A DNA stretch of 64,000 nucleotides, taken from Schaalia sp. lx-260 (GTDB taxonomy: Bacteria; Actinomycetota; Actinomycetes; Actinomycetales; Actinomycetaceae). The notes under the pieces were generated by a model. The model saw only the letters and a list, made by a program, of their open reading frames with translations. It did no database searches and was not told the origin of the DNA. The DNA is taken from the NCBI RefSeq assembly GCF_021083645.1, contig NZ_JAJNRQ010000002.1:310001-374000 (forward strand), in the 5' to 3' direction. Shown here one piece after another: positions 46,629-55,789 of this stretch. Position 1 is the stretch's first letter; each line of letters begins with the position of its first letter. The translations under genes were made by a program, and so were the position numbers.

Positions 46629-48590
46629 GTGAGCACTACCGACGACACTCAACCACCACGCGATGATAGGCAGATCTCTGATCCGCTTCTTGGTGTACTT
46701 GTTGATAATCGGTATCGTATTACTGCGCAACTTGCCCGCGGTGGAATGGCAACAGTCTATGTAGCTGATGACGAGCGTCTTGATCGTCCTGTTGCTCTAA
46801 AAATCATGCATCCACACCTTGCTGATCGTGAAGACTTTGTCGCCCGATTCCGGCGAGAAGCGCGCGCCGCAGCACGTATCGTTCACCCGGGTGTTGTCTC
46901 TGTTTTCGACCAAGGTGTCATTGGCTCACAAGGCTACCTTGCTATGGACCTCATTGATGGCCCTAATCTGCGTGTCCTTTTACAGTCACATGGGCCTGTC
47001 ACTGTTGAACGTGCGCTGACAATGGCTCGTGAAATATTGGAGGCATTGGAGGCCGCGCACACAGTCGGTGTGATCCATCGTGACATCAAACCTGAAAATG
47101 TCCTCATCTGCGCACAAGGTCCTGTGCGACTCACCGATTTTGGTTTAGCGCGAGCTGTTTTTGAATCTTCACATTCCACCACCGGTTCTATGCTTGGAAC
47201 TGTCGCATATGTTGCTCCTGAAGTTGTGACCCAGGGCCATACAGATGCGCGTACTGATTTTTACGCAGTGGGGATTTTGCTATACGAATTACTCACTGGC
47301 TCAGTCCCGTGGTGTGGTAAGACACCTATTCAGATGGCTATGCACCACGCTCAAGATGATGTTCCCGCTCCGTCGCAGATAGTCCCGTGGCTTCCAACTG
47401 ATGTGGATGAACTTGTCGCATATTTGACCGCTCGTGATCCCGATTATCGGCCACCTCATGCCCGTGAAGCTATTGAAGCAATTAATCAGGTTCTTGCTGT
47501 GCTTCCACCGGAAATCGCAGGTCAACGTTTCCGTGAAGCCGGTACACAAAACAGTGATTTTGAAGCAAATACTTCCATCGTTGAACCTGTGACAATGACT
47601 GCCGCTTTACCATCTGGTCTTTTGGAGAATACTCATACAACGATTCGCACTTCCTCATCAGTTTCCGTTGATCTTTCAGCGGCTCATACGCCTCATCGTG
47701 GTCGTCGTATCGCCCTCATCCTCACTGTTATCCTGTCTGTTCTTGGAGTAGGTATTGCAGGCGGCTTATGGTGGTGGAATGAATACGGTCCGGGTGCTTA
47801 TGTGGAAGTTCCTACTTTAGCTGGGTCCACCGCTGACAATGCTCAATCTGTTTTAGAAAACATGGGAATCGGTATTCTACGTGAGGACGAATTCTCTGAT
47901 GATGTGATGTCAGGGTACGTGATTGATACGGACCCCTCGGCTGGCGGTCATGTCCATAAAAACGGTGAGGTACGTTTACGTATTTCTAAAGGCATTGATA
48001 TGAAAGTTGTTCCGCCTTTAGAAGGTTTGTCGCATAAAGAAGCAATCAATGCCTTGATTGATGCAGGACTCAAAGCTGGTACCGTCAGCGAAGAATGGTC
48101 TGAAACAGTGAAAAAAGACTTGGTTGTTTCTCAATCTGCTACAGCAGGAACTTCCCTTGCGCATGATAGTACCGTTCATTTTGTTATTTCCAAAGGTCGT
48201 GAACCTATCACTGTCCCAACGCTCACCGGTTTGAGTGCGGATGAGGCAAAAGGATCTTTAACAGCACTCGGACTACTCCCGCAGGTAAATGAAGCTTTTT
48301 CTGACACAGTTGAAGAAGGAAAAGTCATTTCCCAAGATACTGAAAGCGGCACCACACAGTATCGTGGTGATACTGTCACCTACACCATTTCAAAAGGCCC
48401 TGAACTTATTGCTGTTCCTAATGTATTCGGTAAACAGGAAAAAGACGCAAAAGCATTATTAGAATCTGCAGGTTTCACTGTTGAGGTCAATCGTTTCCTT
48501 GGTGGGGTCTTTGGAACAGTTCGATCAACCGATCCTGCAGCTGGAACAATGGTACGCCGAGGTTCCGTTATCACCATGTCTGTTGTTTAG
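46629..48590 (+). CDS. pknL: Serine/threonine protein kinase with PASTA repeats (PknL-like)
   Basis: A 653-residue membrane kinase. The kinase domain (about 29-290) has Lys58 (VALKIM), the HRDIKPEN catalytic loop with Asp152 and DFG at 170-172, and a Ser/Thr-rich activation loop HSTTGSMLGT. A single membrane helix spans about 360-383, and four extracellular PASTA repeats run from about 393 to the end. PASTA repeats sense peptidoglycan fragments or lipid II. It lies between the Rv2175c-like gene and aroG, as pknL does in mycobacteria. Start GTG, probably leaderless. Confidence 0.94.
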   Translation: MSTTDDTQPPRDDRQISDPLLGVLVDNRYRITAQLARGGMATVYVADDERLDRPVALKIMHPHLADREDFVARFRREARAAARIVHPGVVSVFDQGVIGSQGYLAMDLIDGPNLRVLLQSHGPVTVERALTMAREILEALEAAHTVGVIHRDIKPENVLICAQGPVRLTDFGLARAVFESSHSTTGSMLGTVAYVAPEVVTQGHTDARTDFYAVGILLYELLTGSVPWCGKTPIQMAMHHAQDDVPAPSQIVPWLPTDVDELVAYLTARDPDYRPPHAREAIEAINQVLAVLPPEIAGQRFREAGTQNSDFEANTSIVEPVTMTAALPSGLLENTHTTIRTSSSVSVDLSAAHTPHRGRRIALILTVILSVLGVGIAGGLWWWNEYGPGAYVEVPTLAGSTADNAQSVLENMGIGILREDEFSDDVMSGYVIDTDPSAGGHVHKNGEVRLRISKGIDMKVVPPLEGLSHKEAINALIDAGLKAGTVSEEWSETVKKDLVVSQSATAGTSLAHDSTVHFVISKGREPITVPTLTGLSADEAKGSLTALGLLPQVNEAFSDTVEEGKVISQDTESGTTQYRGDTVTYTISKGPELIAVPNVFGKQEKDAKALLESAGFTVEVNRFLGGVFGTVRSTDPAAGTMVRRGSVITMSVV

Positions 48591-48723
48591 GAACGTAGGT
48601 GCATACTCACCGCCTGCTCACATTGTCACGTACCGGTCGTGCGCGTAGGTCAAACCCGTTACTGACTATTTCTTTAATTTTGACCTATAGCCTTTATTTT
48701 CAGATCGAATGTGCACCTATTAC

Positions 48724-48761
48724 AAAAGTAACCGGTGCGCTGCTCAATGCAGCACACCGGT
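48724..48761 (-). terminator. Terminator of aroG
   Basis: A 13-bp stem (48731-48743 with 48749-48761, one G-T pair on the minus strand) with a 5-base loop, followed on the minus strand by TTACTTTT. It lies between convergent pknL and aroG. Confidence 0.8.
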
Positions 48762-48776
48762 ATTAAAAATGAGTTC

Positions 48777-50198
48777 TCACCTTAAAAGCTCAGCCACTTG
48801 GAAAGCCATCTCTAATGATTGTTGGTGATTGAGACGTGGATCAACCAATGTTTCATAGCGATCTGCCAATGATTCATCATCAAGTTTTTCCGACCCCCCA
48901 ATTACTTCCGTAACATCATCACCGGTCAGTTCAACATGAATACCACCCGGGACTGTTCCCACCTGCTCGTGAGCTTCAAAGAATCCACGTACCTCATTCA
49001 TAATCGTTTCAAAACGACGAGTCTTGTATCCTGTAGATGAAGTAATTGTGTTTCCATGCATAGGATCCGTTGTCCACGTAACTGGGCGACCATCTGATGC
49101 TGCAGCTTGTAAAAGCGGTGGTAAGGCATCACGGATCTTATCAGCACCCATACGGGTGATAAAAGTTAAACGACCTTCCTCGCCGTCAGGATTGAGTTTT
49201 TCCATCAAGCCCAGCATTTGTGAAACGCTGGTCGTTGGGCCAAGTTTCACACCGATAGGATTACGCACACGAGCAAGAAGCTCAATATGAGCGCTTTCGA
49301 GGTCACGTGTACGTTCCCCTACCCACAAAAAATGGCCAGATGTATCGTAAGGTTCACCTGTACGCGAATCAATGCGTGTCATGGCTGATTCATATTCGAG
49401 GAGCAGTGCCTCATGTGAGGAGAATAAATCCACCTCACGCATTGCTTCGAAATCTGCGCCTGCTGCTTCCATAAATTTCACAGCGCGGTGGATTTCTGCT
49501 GCTAAAGACTCGTACTTTGAATATGCAGGATTTTGGGTAAATCCCCTATTCCAATGGTGAACGAGACGTAAATCTGCATAGCCACCTTTTGTAAAGGCGC
49601 GAATCAAATTTAGGGTTGAGGAAGCGTGATGGTACAGATCTAACAGACGTTTCGGGTCCGGTGTGCGCGCGTCTGCAGTAAATTCAAAAGAATTTACCGC
49701 ATCTCCCCTATAGGAAGGTAAAGTCACGCCATCACGAGTTTCCATATCCTGCGAACGCGGCTTCGCATATTGCCCAGCGATTCGTCCGATCTTCACCACA
49801 GGTAAAGAGGCTCCGTAGGTTAATACGACCGCCATCTGCAAGAGAGTCTGGATTTTAAGGCGCAAATGATCTGCCGTTGCCTCCGCAAATGTTTCCGCAC
49901 AATCACCGCCTGTGAGGACAAAAGCTTCCCCTCGGCCTGCGGCTCCCATCCATGCACGCAAATCATCCACCTCACCTGCAAAAACAAGAGGCGGTTGACG
50001 GCGTAATGTGCTTGTCACATCTGTGACAGCATCCGCATCGGGATATGTCGGCTGTTGTAAGGCTTCACGGTCACGCCACGTATCCCAAGGAGGGGTACTC
50101 CCCGCGTCTGGAGCAGAAAGTTGTTCAGGCACGACTGTGCGTAGCAGGGCTAGGTTTTCCCTGCTACGCGCGCTTCGTGGAATCGGTGGAACCGTCAC
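48777..50198 (-). CDS. aroG: Class II 3-deoxy-7-phosphoheptulonate (DAHP) synthase
   Basis: A 473-residue class II (plant-type) DAHP synthase that condenses PEP and erythrose 4-phosphate at the entry of the shikimate pathway. Signatures are GRGEAFVLTGGDCAETF, VKIGRIAGQYAKPRS, SHEALLLEYE, HFLWVGERTRDLESAH and DPMHGNT. The GTG at 50198 overlaps the PPi-PFK stop (GTGA); a longer frame upstream lies inside that gene and is rejected. Coupling of glycolysis and aromatic synthesis genes is a local feature. Feedback behaviour cannot be judged from sequence. Confidence 0.94.
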   Translation of the reverse strand: MTVPPIPRSARSRENLALLRTVVPEQLSAPDAGSTPPWDTWRDREALQQPTYPDADAVTDVTSTLRRQPPLVFAGEVDDLRAWMGAAGRGEAFVLTGGDCAETFAEATADHLRLKIQTLLQMAVVLTYGASLPVVKIGRIAGQYAKPRSQDMETRDGVTLPSYRGDAVNSFEFTADARTPDPKRLLDLYHHASSTLNLIRAFTKGGYADLRLVHHWNRGFTQNPAYSKYESLAAEIHRAVKFMEAAGADFEAMREVDLFSSHEALLLEYESAMTRIDSRTGEPYDTSGHFLWVGERTRDLESAHIELLARVRNPIGVKLGPTTSVSQMLGLMEKLNPDGEEGRLTFITRMGADKIRDALPPLLQAAASDGRPVTWTTDPMHGNTITSSTGYKTRRFETIMNEVRGFFEAHEQVGTVPGGIHVELTGDDVTEVIGGSEKLDDESLADRYETLVDPRLNHQQSLEMAFQVAELLR

Positions 50199-51412
50199 TT
50201 TGATGCAGGAACGAGATCTTGACCGATGCGAGCCATCAAGTCCACAAACCATTGCTGAGTAATATCGAATGGTTTACCACCAGCAATACGTGGGAACGGG
50301 ATAGCGCATAAACGGTCACCGTTTTCTTCATCATGACCGATAACACCAGCTTCGCCACGTAAAGCACATTCGACAGCAAGATCAGTCATTGATTTGATGA
50401 GGCGCAAGTCATCTGCATTTGCACGTGAGGAACGTGAGAAGTAACCAGACTTTTGCACCATGACTTTTTCAGCACCAATACGGTCAGCAAATTGCTTAGC
50501 AAACCATTGACCTGGGTTAATGGTGTCGAGTTTGACGTGACCGAAGGGGTCACGCTGCACTTCAATACCTGCTTCTTCCATTTCAGCAATGATTTCAGGA
50601 ACACCTGCACCTTCAGATAGGAAGATATTGACGTTGCCCTGCTCATCCATGATGGCGCGCAAACGTTCAGCTTCCTTATCAATGTCAAATGACATTTCCG
50701 GTAGGAACACAGCATGGACGGACCAGCGTTCTTGTGACAGTCCAATAGAAGGTACCCATTCTTGAGTGTCAGTCCACTGTGTGTAACGCTGAGCGGCGGC
50801 GGCAGTTAACCAACCACAGTGACGTCCCATGACCTCATGAATGATGAGCATACGCGGGTTGGAACGATGTTCACCGATGATATTTTGAGCAAATTCTGAG
50901 GCTTCTTCGGCAGCAGTCCAGGCTCCTAAAGACTGGCGAATAGGCACCACGTCATTATCAATGGTCTTAGGCAAACCGACAACGGTCAGTTCGTAGTTAT
51001 TGTCATGTAAGTATGCAGCAAGGTCTGCAGCTGTGGTGTTTGTATCGTCTCCACCAATTGTGTGCAGAACATCCACCCCGTCCTTACGAAGCTGTTCAGC
51101 TGCTTTTTCCAGCGGATTTTCGCCCTCGGCAACAAGTCCACGTTCAACGAGGTTCTTCGCATTGGTCAGTTTAACTCGGGAATTACCAATAGGTGATCCA
51201 CCGAAGCGATGCAAAATCGCGGCATGGGCGCGAGCTTGTTCGTCAACGACGACGAAATTACCAGTGAGTAGACCGTGATACCCATTCTGGTAGGCAATGA
51301 TTTCAATAGAAGGATCAATCTCATTGTAACGTTCAATGAGCCCGCCGACAGCGGATGAAAGACAGGGAGCGAAACCACCTGCAGTAAGTAGTGCAACACG
51401 ACGAACCGTCAT
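50195..51412 (-). CDS. pfp: Diphosphate-dependent phosphofructokinase (PPi-PFK)
   Basis: A 405-residue phosphofructokinase of the pyrophosphate-dependent type. The phosphoryl-donor site reads IGGDDTNTT (GGDD at 120-123), and PKTIDND at 148-154 has Lys149. ATP enzymes have GGDGS and PGTIDND. Further motifs are MGRHCGWLTA and INPGQWFAKQF. The enzyme would interconvert fructose 6-phosphate and fructose 1,6-bisphosphate reversibly. PPi-PFK activity is known in Actinomyces. Start MTVRRVALL at 51412 is chosen because AAAGGTG precedes it; the longer frame is intergenic. Confidence 0.9.
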   Translation of the reverse strand: MTVRRVALLTAGGFAPCLSSAVGGLIERYNEIDPSIEIIAYQNGYHGLLTGNFVVVDEQARAHAAILHRFGGSPIGNSRVKLTNAKNLVERGLVAEGENPLEKAAEQLRKDGVDVLHTIGGDDTNTTAADLAAYLHDNNYELTVVGLPKTIDNDVVPIRQSLGAWTAAEEASEFAQNIIGEHRSNPRMLIIHEVMGRHCGWLTAAAAQRYTQWTDTQEWVPSIGLSQERWSVHAVFLPEMSFDIDKEAERLRAIMDEQGNVNIFLSEGAGVPEIIAEMEEAGIEVQRDPFGHVKLDTINPGQWFAKQFADRIGAEKVMVQKSGYFSRSSRANADDLRLIKSMTDLAVECALRGEAGVIGHDEENGDRLCAIPFPRIAGGKPFDITQQWFVDLMARIGQDLVPASK

Positions 51413-51700
51413 GGAATGGACACCTTTCACCAAAGGCACGGACCGGCTGTCCGCGCTTATCATATGTGATTGTAGTCTGTGGAGTGCGGGGCTACAGAGG
51501 CGCTCAAGTCCTAGACAAATAAATATGATGCTACTCACCACGCATTGTATTCATCTTCTTTTGAGTACACGCACTCGCATACAGCGCAAAAACCCGTTGA
51601 TTTTATCTATATTTCATAAATTTCATCGGGTATCTGTCATACTTTTATGCTTCTTCAGCAGGATCCGCATTTTCAACGAAATTCGTAGTATTTTCGTTTC
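51413..51700. other. Intergenic region between plsC and the PPi-PFK gene
   Basis: About 290 bp between two minus-strand genes. No gene seen. It must hold the PPi-PFK promoter. A weak imperfect inverted repeat (ACCCGTTGA...TCATCGGGT) near 51590-51630 has an AT-rich loop and no clear role. Confidence 0.35.
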
Positions 51701-52444
51701 CTAATTGTCGCTTTCAGGCGATACAACAGTAGTGCCCCCAGGAAGTGGACCTTCAAAAGTTCCATCCTGTGCCATCTGAGCTTTCATATCGGCTGCATAC
51801 ATATCCACGTATGTCTGACCTGATAAAAGCATGAGGTTGTACATGATCTCATCGGTAATCGCACGTAAAACGAAACGATCTTGATCTAACCCTTTATATC
51901 GGCTGAAATCCAAGGGTTCCCCAACGAGTATTCCAATATTTTTTCGGCTGGGGATACGCTGACCAATAGGTTGAGCATCATGCATACCGATCATTGCCAC
52001 AGGAATAACGGGGGCACCTGATAAAAGAGCCAGACGAGCAACACCTGTTTTCCCACGATACAAACGCCCATCTGGACTGCGTGTTCCTTCAGGATAAATA
52101 CCGAAAAGTTCACCTTGAGATAAGCGCGCAAGACCCGCGTTCAATGCGGCTTCCGAAGCGCGTCCCCCGCTGCGATCTACAGGGATTGTGCCAACAGCTT
52201 TCATGAATGTTTTTGTTGCCCAGCCTTTGACACCTGTTCCGGTGAAATAATCGGCCTTACCCATGAAAACAACTTCCCGATCAAGCATCATCGGAAGAAA
52301 AATAGAATCCCACACGGCATTATGATTTGATGCCAGAATTGCAGGCCCTTCTTGGGGAATATTTTCTTTTCCACGAATCCACGGTTTATAGGCTGCTTTC
52401 AGCAACGGACTGCCTGTGGCTTTCAGCGCTTGGTAGAAACCCAC
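51701..52444 (-). CDS. plsC: 1-acyl-sn-glycerol-3-phosphate acyltransferase (PlsC family)
   Basis: A 247-residue lysophosphatidic acid acyltransferase-like protein. The catalytic NHNAVWDSIFLP carries the H(x)4D motif; FGIYPEGTRSPDGRLYRGKTGVARLAL is motif III, and APVIPVAMIG motif IV. One hydrophobic N-terminal stretch would associate with the membrane. It would make phosphatidic acid for membrane lipids. It is divergent from the DnaQ-type gene; AGGAGGAAG precedes the ATG. Confidence 0.9.
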   Translation of the reverse strand: MGFYQALKATGSPLLKAAYKPWIRGKENIPQEGPAILASNHNAVWDSIFLPMMLDREVVFMGKADYFTGTGVKGWATKTFMKAVGTIPVDRSGGRASEAALNAGLARLSQGELFGIYPEGTRSPDGRLYRGKTGVARLALLSGAPVIPVAMIGMHDAQPIGQRIPSRKNIGILVGEPLDFSRYKGLDQDRFVLRAITDEIMYNLMLLSGQTYVDMYAADMKAQMAQDGTFEGPLPGGTTVVSPESDN

Positions 52445-52486
52445 GCTTCCTCCTCGGATGTATCAGGCTTAGCGCAAGGAACGCAT

Positions 52487-52492
52487 TACTAT
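52487..52492 (+). promoter_or_regulatory. Candidate -10 element (leaderless) of the DnaQ-type exonuclease gene
   Basis: TACTAT, then seven bases, then ATG at 52500. No Shine-Dalgarno. Confidence 0.35.
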
Positions 52493-52499
52493 CTACTGT

Positions 52500-53144
52500 A
52501 TGTCCTCTGGTCCTCGCCTACCTAATAGCCGCACGCATACAGCACTGTTTACGCACACTCGTGCGAGATGTGATGCACATGTGGCCAAGCTTCTTCAGGA
52601 AAACGCTCACTGGCTCATTGTCGATGTCGAAACAACGGGACTGACACATGAGGATGCATTAACTGAAATTGCTGCGCTGCGCGTATCACATGGGCACATT
52701 ACGGGTACTTTCCACACTCTCATCAATCCTCAACAGGCAATCCCTGAGGTTGTCACTCGTATTACTGGTATTCATGAGGCAATGGTTGCAGATGCCCCTC
52801 CTGTAAAAATTGCAATAAGAGATTTTATTCAGTGGCTAACCCAGCAGGGCACGACAAATCACCCTGATCCAGTTTTTGTTGCGCATAACGTGCCTTTTGA
52901 TCTGGGTTTTATTCAGCGCGCTGCACAAAAATACGAAATGACATGGCCTGAACTACGCACTATTGACACTTTGGAACTCTCGCGTGCTTTGTTGCCAAAA
53001 CCACGTGTCGCTCATCATCGTTTAGGCACTGTAGCCTCATATCTACGCATTGGCGAGGGACAGCACCATCGCGCATTACAAGATGCGCATATGACGTGGC
53101 ATGTCCTCGAAAAATTTATTGAAATGTGCTCTGATAAGGACTAA
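52500..53144 (+). CDS. DnaQ-like (DEDDh) 3'-5' exonuclease
   Basis: A 214-residue exonuclease of the PolC/DnaQ epsilon type. ExoI is LIVDVETTGLTHEDALTEIAALR (DxE), ExoII HNVPFDLGFI, and ExoIII HHRALQDAHMTW with the His-x4-Asp of the DEDDh class. It may be a proofreading or general DNA/RNA trimming enzyme; no fused helicase or GIY-YIG domain is present. It ends seven bases before the convergent trpD stop. Confidence 0.87.
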   Translation: MSSGPRLPNSRTHTALFTHTRARCDAHVAKLLQENAHWLIVDVETTGLTHEDALTEIAALRVSHGHITGTFHTLINPQQAIPEVVTRITGIHEAMVADAPPVKIAIRDFIQWLTQQGTTNHPDPVFVAHNVPFDLGFIQRAAQKYEMTWPELRTIDTLELSRALLPKPRVAHHRLGTVASYLRIGEGQHHRALQDAHMTWHVLEKFIEMCSDKD

Positions 53145-53150
53145 AACACC

Positions 53151-54203
53151 TTAGCTCTGAGTTGCTTGACTCCACTGGGTGATAAGCTCAGCAGCTTTCC
53201 CTGAAGCTAAAATAGCTTTCGCATATTCGAGGCCCGCGCCTAATCGTTGAATAATGTCACCGTTATCAGTGCCCACTGCTTCAGTTCGCCCATAAGCAAG
53301 CAAACCTGCAGCAACATTCAAAGCCACACTATCAACAATCGCGGGATGTCCTGAGCCAGCAAAGACTTCACGCGCCACAGCCGCATTATGCTCTGCACTT
53401 CCGCCACGTAAATCGTCGATGGTTGAGGGGCTAAGACCATAAGTAGCACACACATCAATTTCGTGGTGAGTAATACGCCCTTCCGATATCATCCAGATTT
53501 CATTGATATCTGCAGTAGATAGCTCATCAAGTCCTGTATTACGCCCTCGGAAAATGACAGCAGAAATTCCCCGTCCTGCGCACACGCCTGCCATCAGTTG
53601 CGCATTACGCGGATCAGAGCAACCAATGGCCATGCTTTGTGGTCGTACAGGATTTGTTAACGGACCTAAAAGATTGAAAATCGTTGGGAAAGCCAATGTT
53701 CGACGCACCGGAGCGGCGAAACGCATAGAAGGATGCACTTTATTGGCAAAAAGGAAAGCAATATTGTGTTCACGGAAAATACGGCATATATCTTCCGCTT
53801 CACGATCGACGCATACCCCTAATGCTTCAAGAACATCAGCTGCACCTGAAGCCGATGTGGAAGCACGATTACCGTGTTTTACCACAGGAACACCTGATGC
53901 CGCTAAAACAACAGCTGACATCGTAGAAATGTTGACGCTGCGATGCCCGTCGCCTCCTGTGCCAACGATATCTAAAACATCTGAAGGCAAATCATAGGTT
54001 CGCGCATGGTCACGCATAGCATCAGCACATCCACGCACCTCATCTACGCTCAATCCCTTTATACGTAAAGCTGTCAGGGCAGATGCTAAGCGAATATCTC
54101 CCAGTTCACCGGTCATCACCTGATTCATGAACCAGTAGGACTGTTCTTCTGTTAAATCGTGTCCTGAAATAAGATTCGTCGCAATGCTATCCCACGAAAG
54201 CAT
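53151..54203 (-). CDS. trpD: Anthranilate phosphoribosyltransferase
   Basis: A 350-residue TrpD, transferring phosphoribose from PRPP to anthranilate in tryptophan synthesis. GTGGDGHRSVNIST is the PRPP-binding glycine loop; HGNRASTSASGAADVLEALG and LGPLTNP are conserved. It is not in a trp operon here, as in many actinobacteria. Its ATG overlaps the stop of the preceding gene by one base (TAATG), so translation is coupled. Confidence 0.95.
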   Translation of the reverse strand: MLSWDSIATNLISGHDLTEEQSYWFMNQVMTGELGDIRLASALTALRIKGLSVDEVRGCADAMRDHARTYDLPSDVLDIVGTGGDGHRSVNISTMSAVVLAASGVPVVKHGNRASTSASGAADVLEALGVCVDREAEDICRIFREHNIAFLFANKVHPSMRFAAPVRRTLAFPTIFNLLGPLTNPVRPQSMAIGCSDPRNAQLMAGVCAGRGISAVIFRGRNTGLDELSTADINEIWMISEGRITHHEIDVCATYGLSPSTIDDLRGGSAEHNAAVAREVFAGSGHPAIVDSVALNVAAGLLAYGRTEAVGTDNGDIIQRLGAGLEYAKAILASGKAAELITQWSQATQS

Positions 54204-54592
54204 TAATTTTTCCTCAGCAAATCAGCAACTTTTTCTTGCAACTCAAGGGGGTCAATAGGTGCGCAGACAATAGCTGCAGCCCCAGCCCATGATGCTAACC
54301 ATGAATCTTGTTGACGTGCCGTAATAAACAGAACCGGAGGAACATCTGCCAACGTATTGTGAAGTTCTTTCGCGATACCCATACCACCATGTTTATGAGC
54401 CTCCGCATCAAGAACAATGATACTGAAATCATGTTCTTTCACACTCTCAAGCACTCCGAAAGTTGTTGCCGCCTGGTGCCATGTAATACGAGGAGTATCC
54501 TTTGAGGCTCGAATACCAACACCTGTAATAACAGCTTCTCGCACATCAGCATCATCGCTAAAAACGAGTGCCTCAACTGTTGCTTCACTCAC
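54203..54592 (-). CDS. Atypical response-regulator receiver domain protein
   Basis: A 129-residue stand-alone receiver-like domain. The strand motifs and the central SIIVLDAEAHKHGG provide a candidate phosphoacceptor Asp, but the N-terminal acidic pair is FSDDADVREAV and the conserved Lys of the LKP motif is replaced (VCAPIDPLEL). It may therefore not be phosphorylated by a histidine kinase. A receiver gene upstream of trpD recurs in actinobacteria. GTG at 54592 has AAGGAG eight bases upstream and is preferred over a longer frame. Confidence 0.78.
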   Translation of the reverse strand: MSEATVEALVFSDDADVREAVITGVGIRASKDTPRITWHQAATTFGVLESVKEHDFSIIVLDAEAHKHGGMGIAKELHNTLADVPPVLFITARQQDSWLASWAGAAAIVCAPIDPLELQEKVADLLRKN

Positions 54593-54790
54593 GGGAACTC
54601 CTTGACCTAGAGGGGCAAAACAGGGAGCTAAGCTCCGACTCATACATACCCATTCTAAACGTAGGCGGGCACATTCCCATAAGAATGTACCCACCTGTGG
54701 ACATATTTACCGACTATTTAGGAATTACTTCCCAATGTCGAAATAGCCTCATATGCCCATGTCAGCTTTTAACAGCTTCATATGCAGCTA

Positions 54791-55771
54791 TCAGGACGCG
54801 GCAGAAAGAGAAGCCACCACATCAACAACAAGTATTTGTGTAGACGGAGAAGCTGATTGAGAATCGTCTCCCGATTGGCCTTGTTGAGCGGAAATTGGCT
54901 GAGTCATCAACAAACGCGACCCTACCGTGTAGCCCACTAAACCATAAGCCGCGGCATCAACCGTGACAGGATGAGGTGGTTGCCATGTTCCATTAATGGA
55001 GTTTTCGTCACCATATGTTCCACCCATTCCGTGAATAATCACCGAATCGCCTGCGACGATTTCATGGCCAGCGCCTTTAGCTAAGGTGATAATTTTTGCT
55101 TCAGCAGGTGCCGGCGCGCCGGTAAAGGTAATTTTTGGTTCTTGACCAAGTTCCCCGCTTACTTCAATACCCTCAATGGTTTCACCGGTGAGACTTGCCC
55201 CTTTGAGAGCAGACAAATCACTGCCATTCACCGTATCAAGGATATCGACAACAAAAACCAAAGTGGAACCTGCAGGAATGGAATTTTGTGCTTGGTCACC
55301 ATAAGCCCATTGAGCTGGAATCACCAATTCCACACGATCCCCCACATGTTGCGAAGCAAGGCCGTATTTCCAACCAGCAATCACACCATTCAAACTGAAT
55401 GAAATGGGAGTATTCCGCATGAAAGAAGAGTCAAAGACCTTACCATCCCACAGGGTGCCTGTGTAATTCACACGTATCGTGTCATCGGCTCCTACCTCGG
55501 GACCATTTCCCTGATGCAGGGTTTTCACCCAGATTTTATCTGTAGGAGCATCACCGTTTCCTGCAGCAATCTGAGGATTTTGACCAAAATCGCCTGTGAC
55601 ATCAGGGAAATTACCTGTACCACTACGGTCAACCTCCGGCATATTTGCCGCAACTGACTGAGAACCTGATGCTGCTGTTTCGCTCGTACTAGAGCATCCT
55701 GCCAGTCCCATCGTCAGTACTACAGATAGAGTCAGTGTAAGTGCGAACCAGCGCTGAGTTGGTTTCTTCAT
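54791..55771 (-). CDS. Lipoprotein with FKBP-type peptidyl-prolyl isomerase domain
   Basis: A 326-residue lipoprotein. The signal sequence ends in LAGC (lipobox, Cys26). After a Ser/Ala/Gly-rich linker, an FKBP domain runs from about residue 85 to 180: DDTIRVNYTGTLWDGKVFDSS, GVIAGWKYGLASQHVGDRVELVIPAQWAYG, IPAGSTLVFVVDIL. The second half (about 190-326) looks like a degenerate FKBP-like repeat without the conserved aromatic pocket. It should assist folding of exported proteins at the outer face of the membrane. The HesB-type gene lies 18 bases upstream on the same strand. Confidence 0.9.
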   Translation of the reverse strand: MKKPTQRWFALTLTLSVVLTMGLAGCSSTSETAASGSQSVAANMPEVDRSGTGNFPDVTGDFGQNPQIAAGNGDAPTDKIWVKTLHQGNGPEVGADDTIRVNYTGTLWDGKVFDSSFMRNTPISFSLNGVIAGWKYGLASQHVGDRVELVIPAQWAYGDQAQNSIPAGSTLVFVVDILDTVNGSDLSALKGASLTGETIEGIEVSGELGQEPKITFTGAPAPAEAKIITLAKGAGHEIVAGDSVIIHGMGGTYGDENSINGTWQPPHPVTVDAAAYGLVGYTVGSRLLMTQPISAQQGQSGDDSQSASPSTQILVVDVVASLSAAS

Positions 55772-55789
55772 GTGTATATGTCCTAGTGA

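Noticed and set aside
53503-53997. Plus-strand frame of 164 codons
   Set aside because: Antisense shadow inside trpD.
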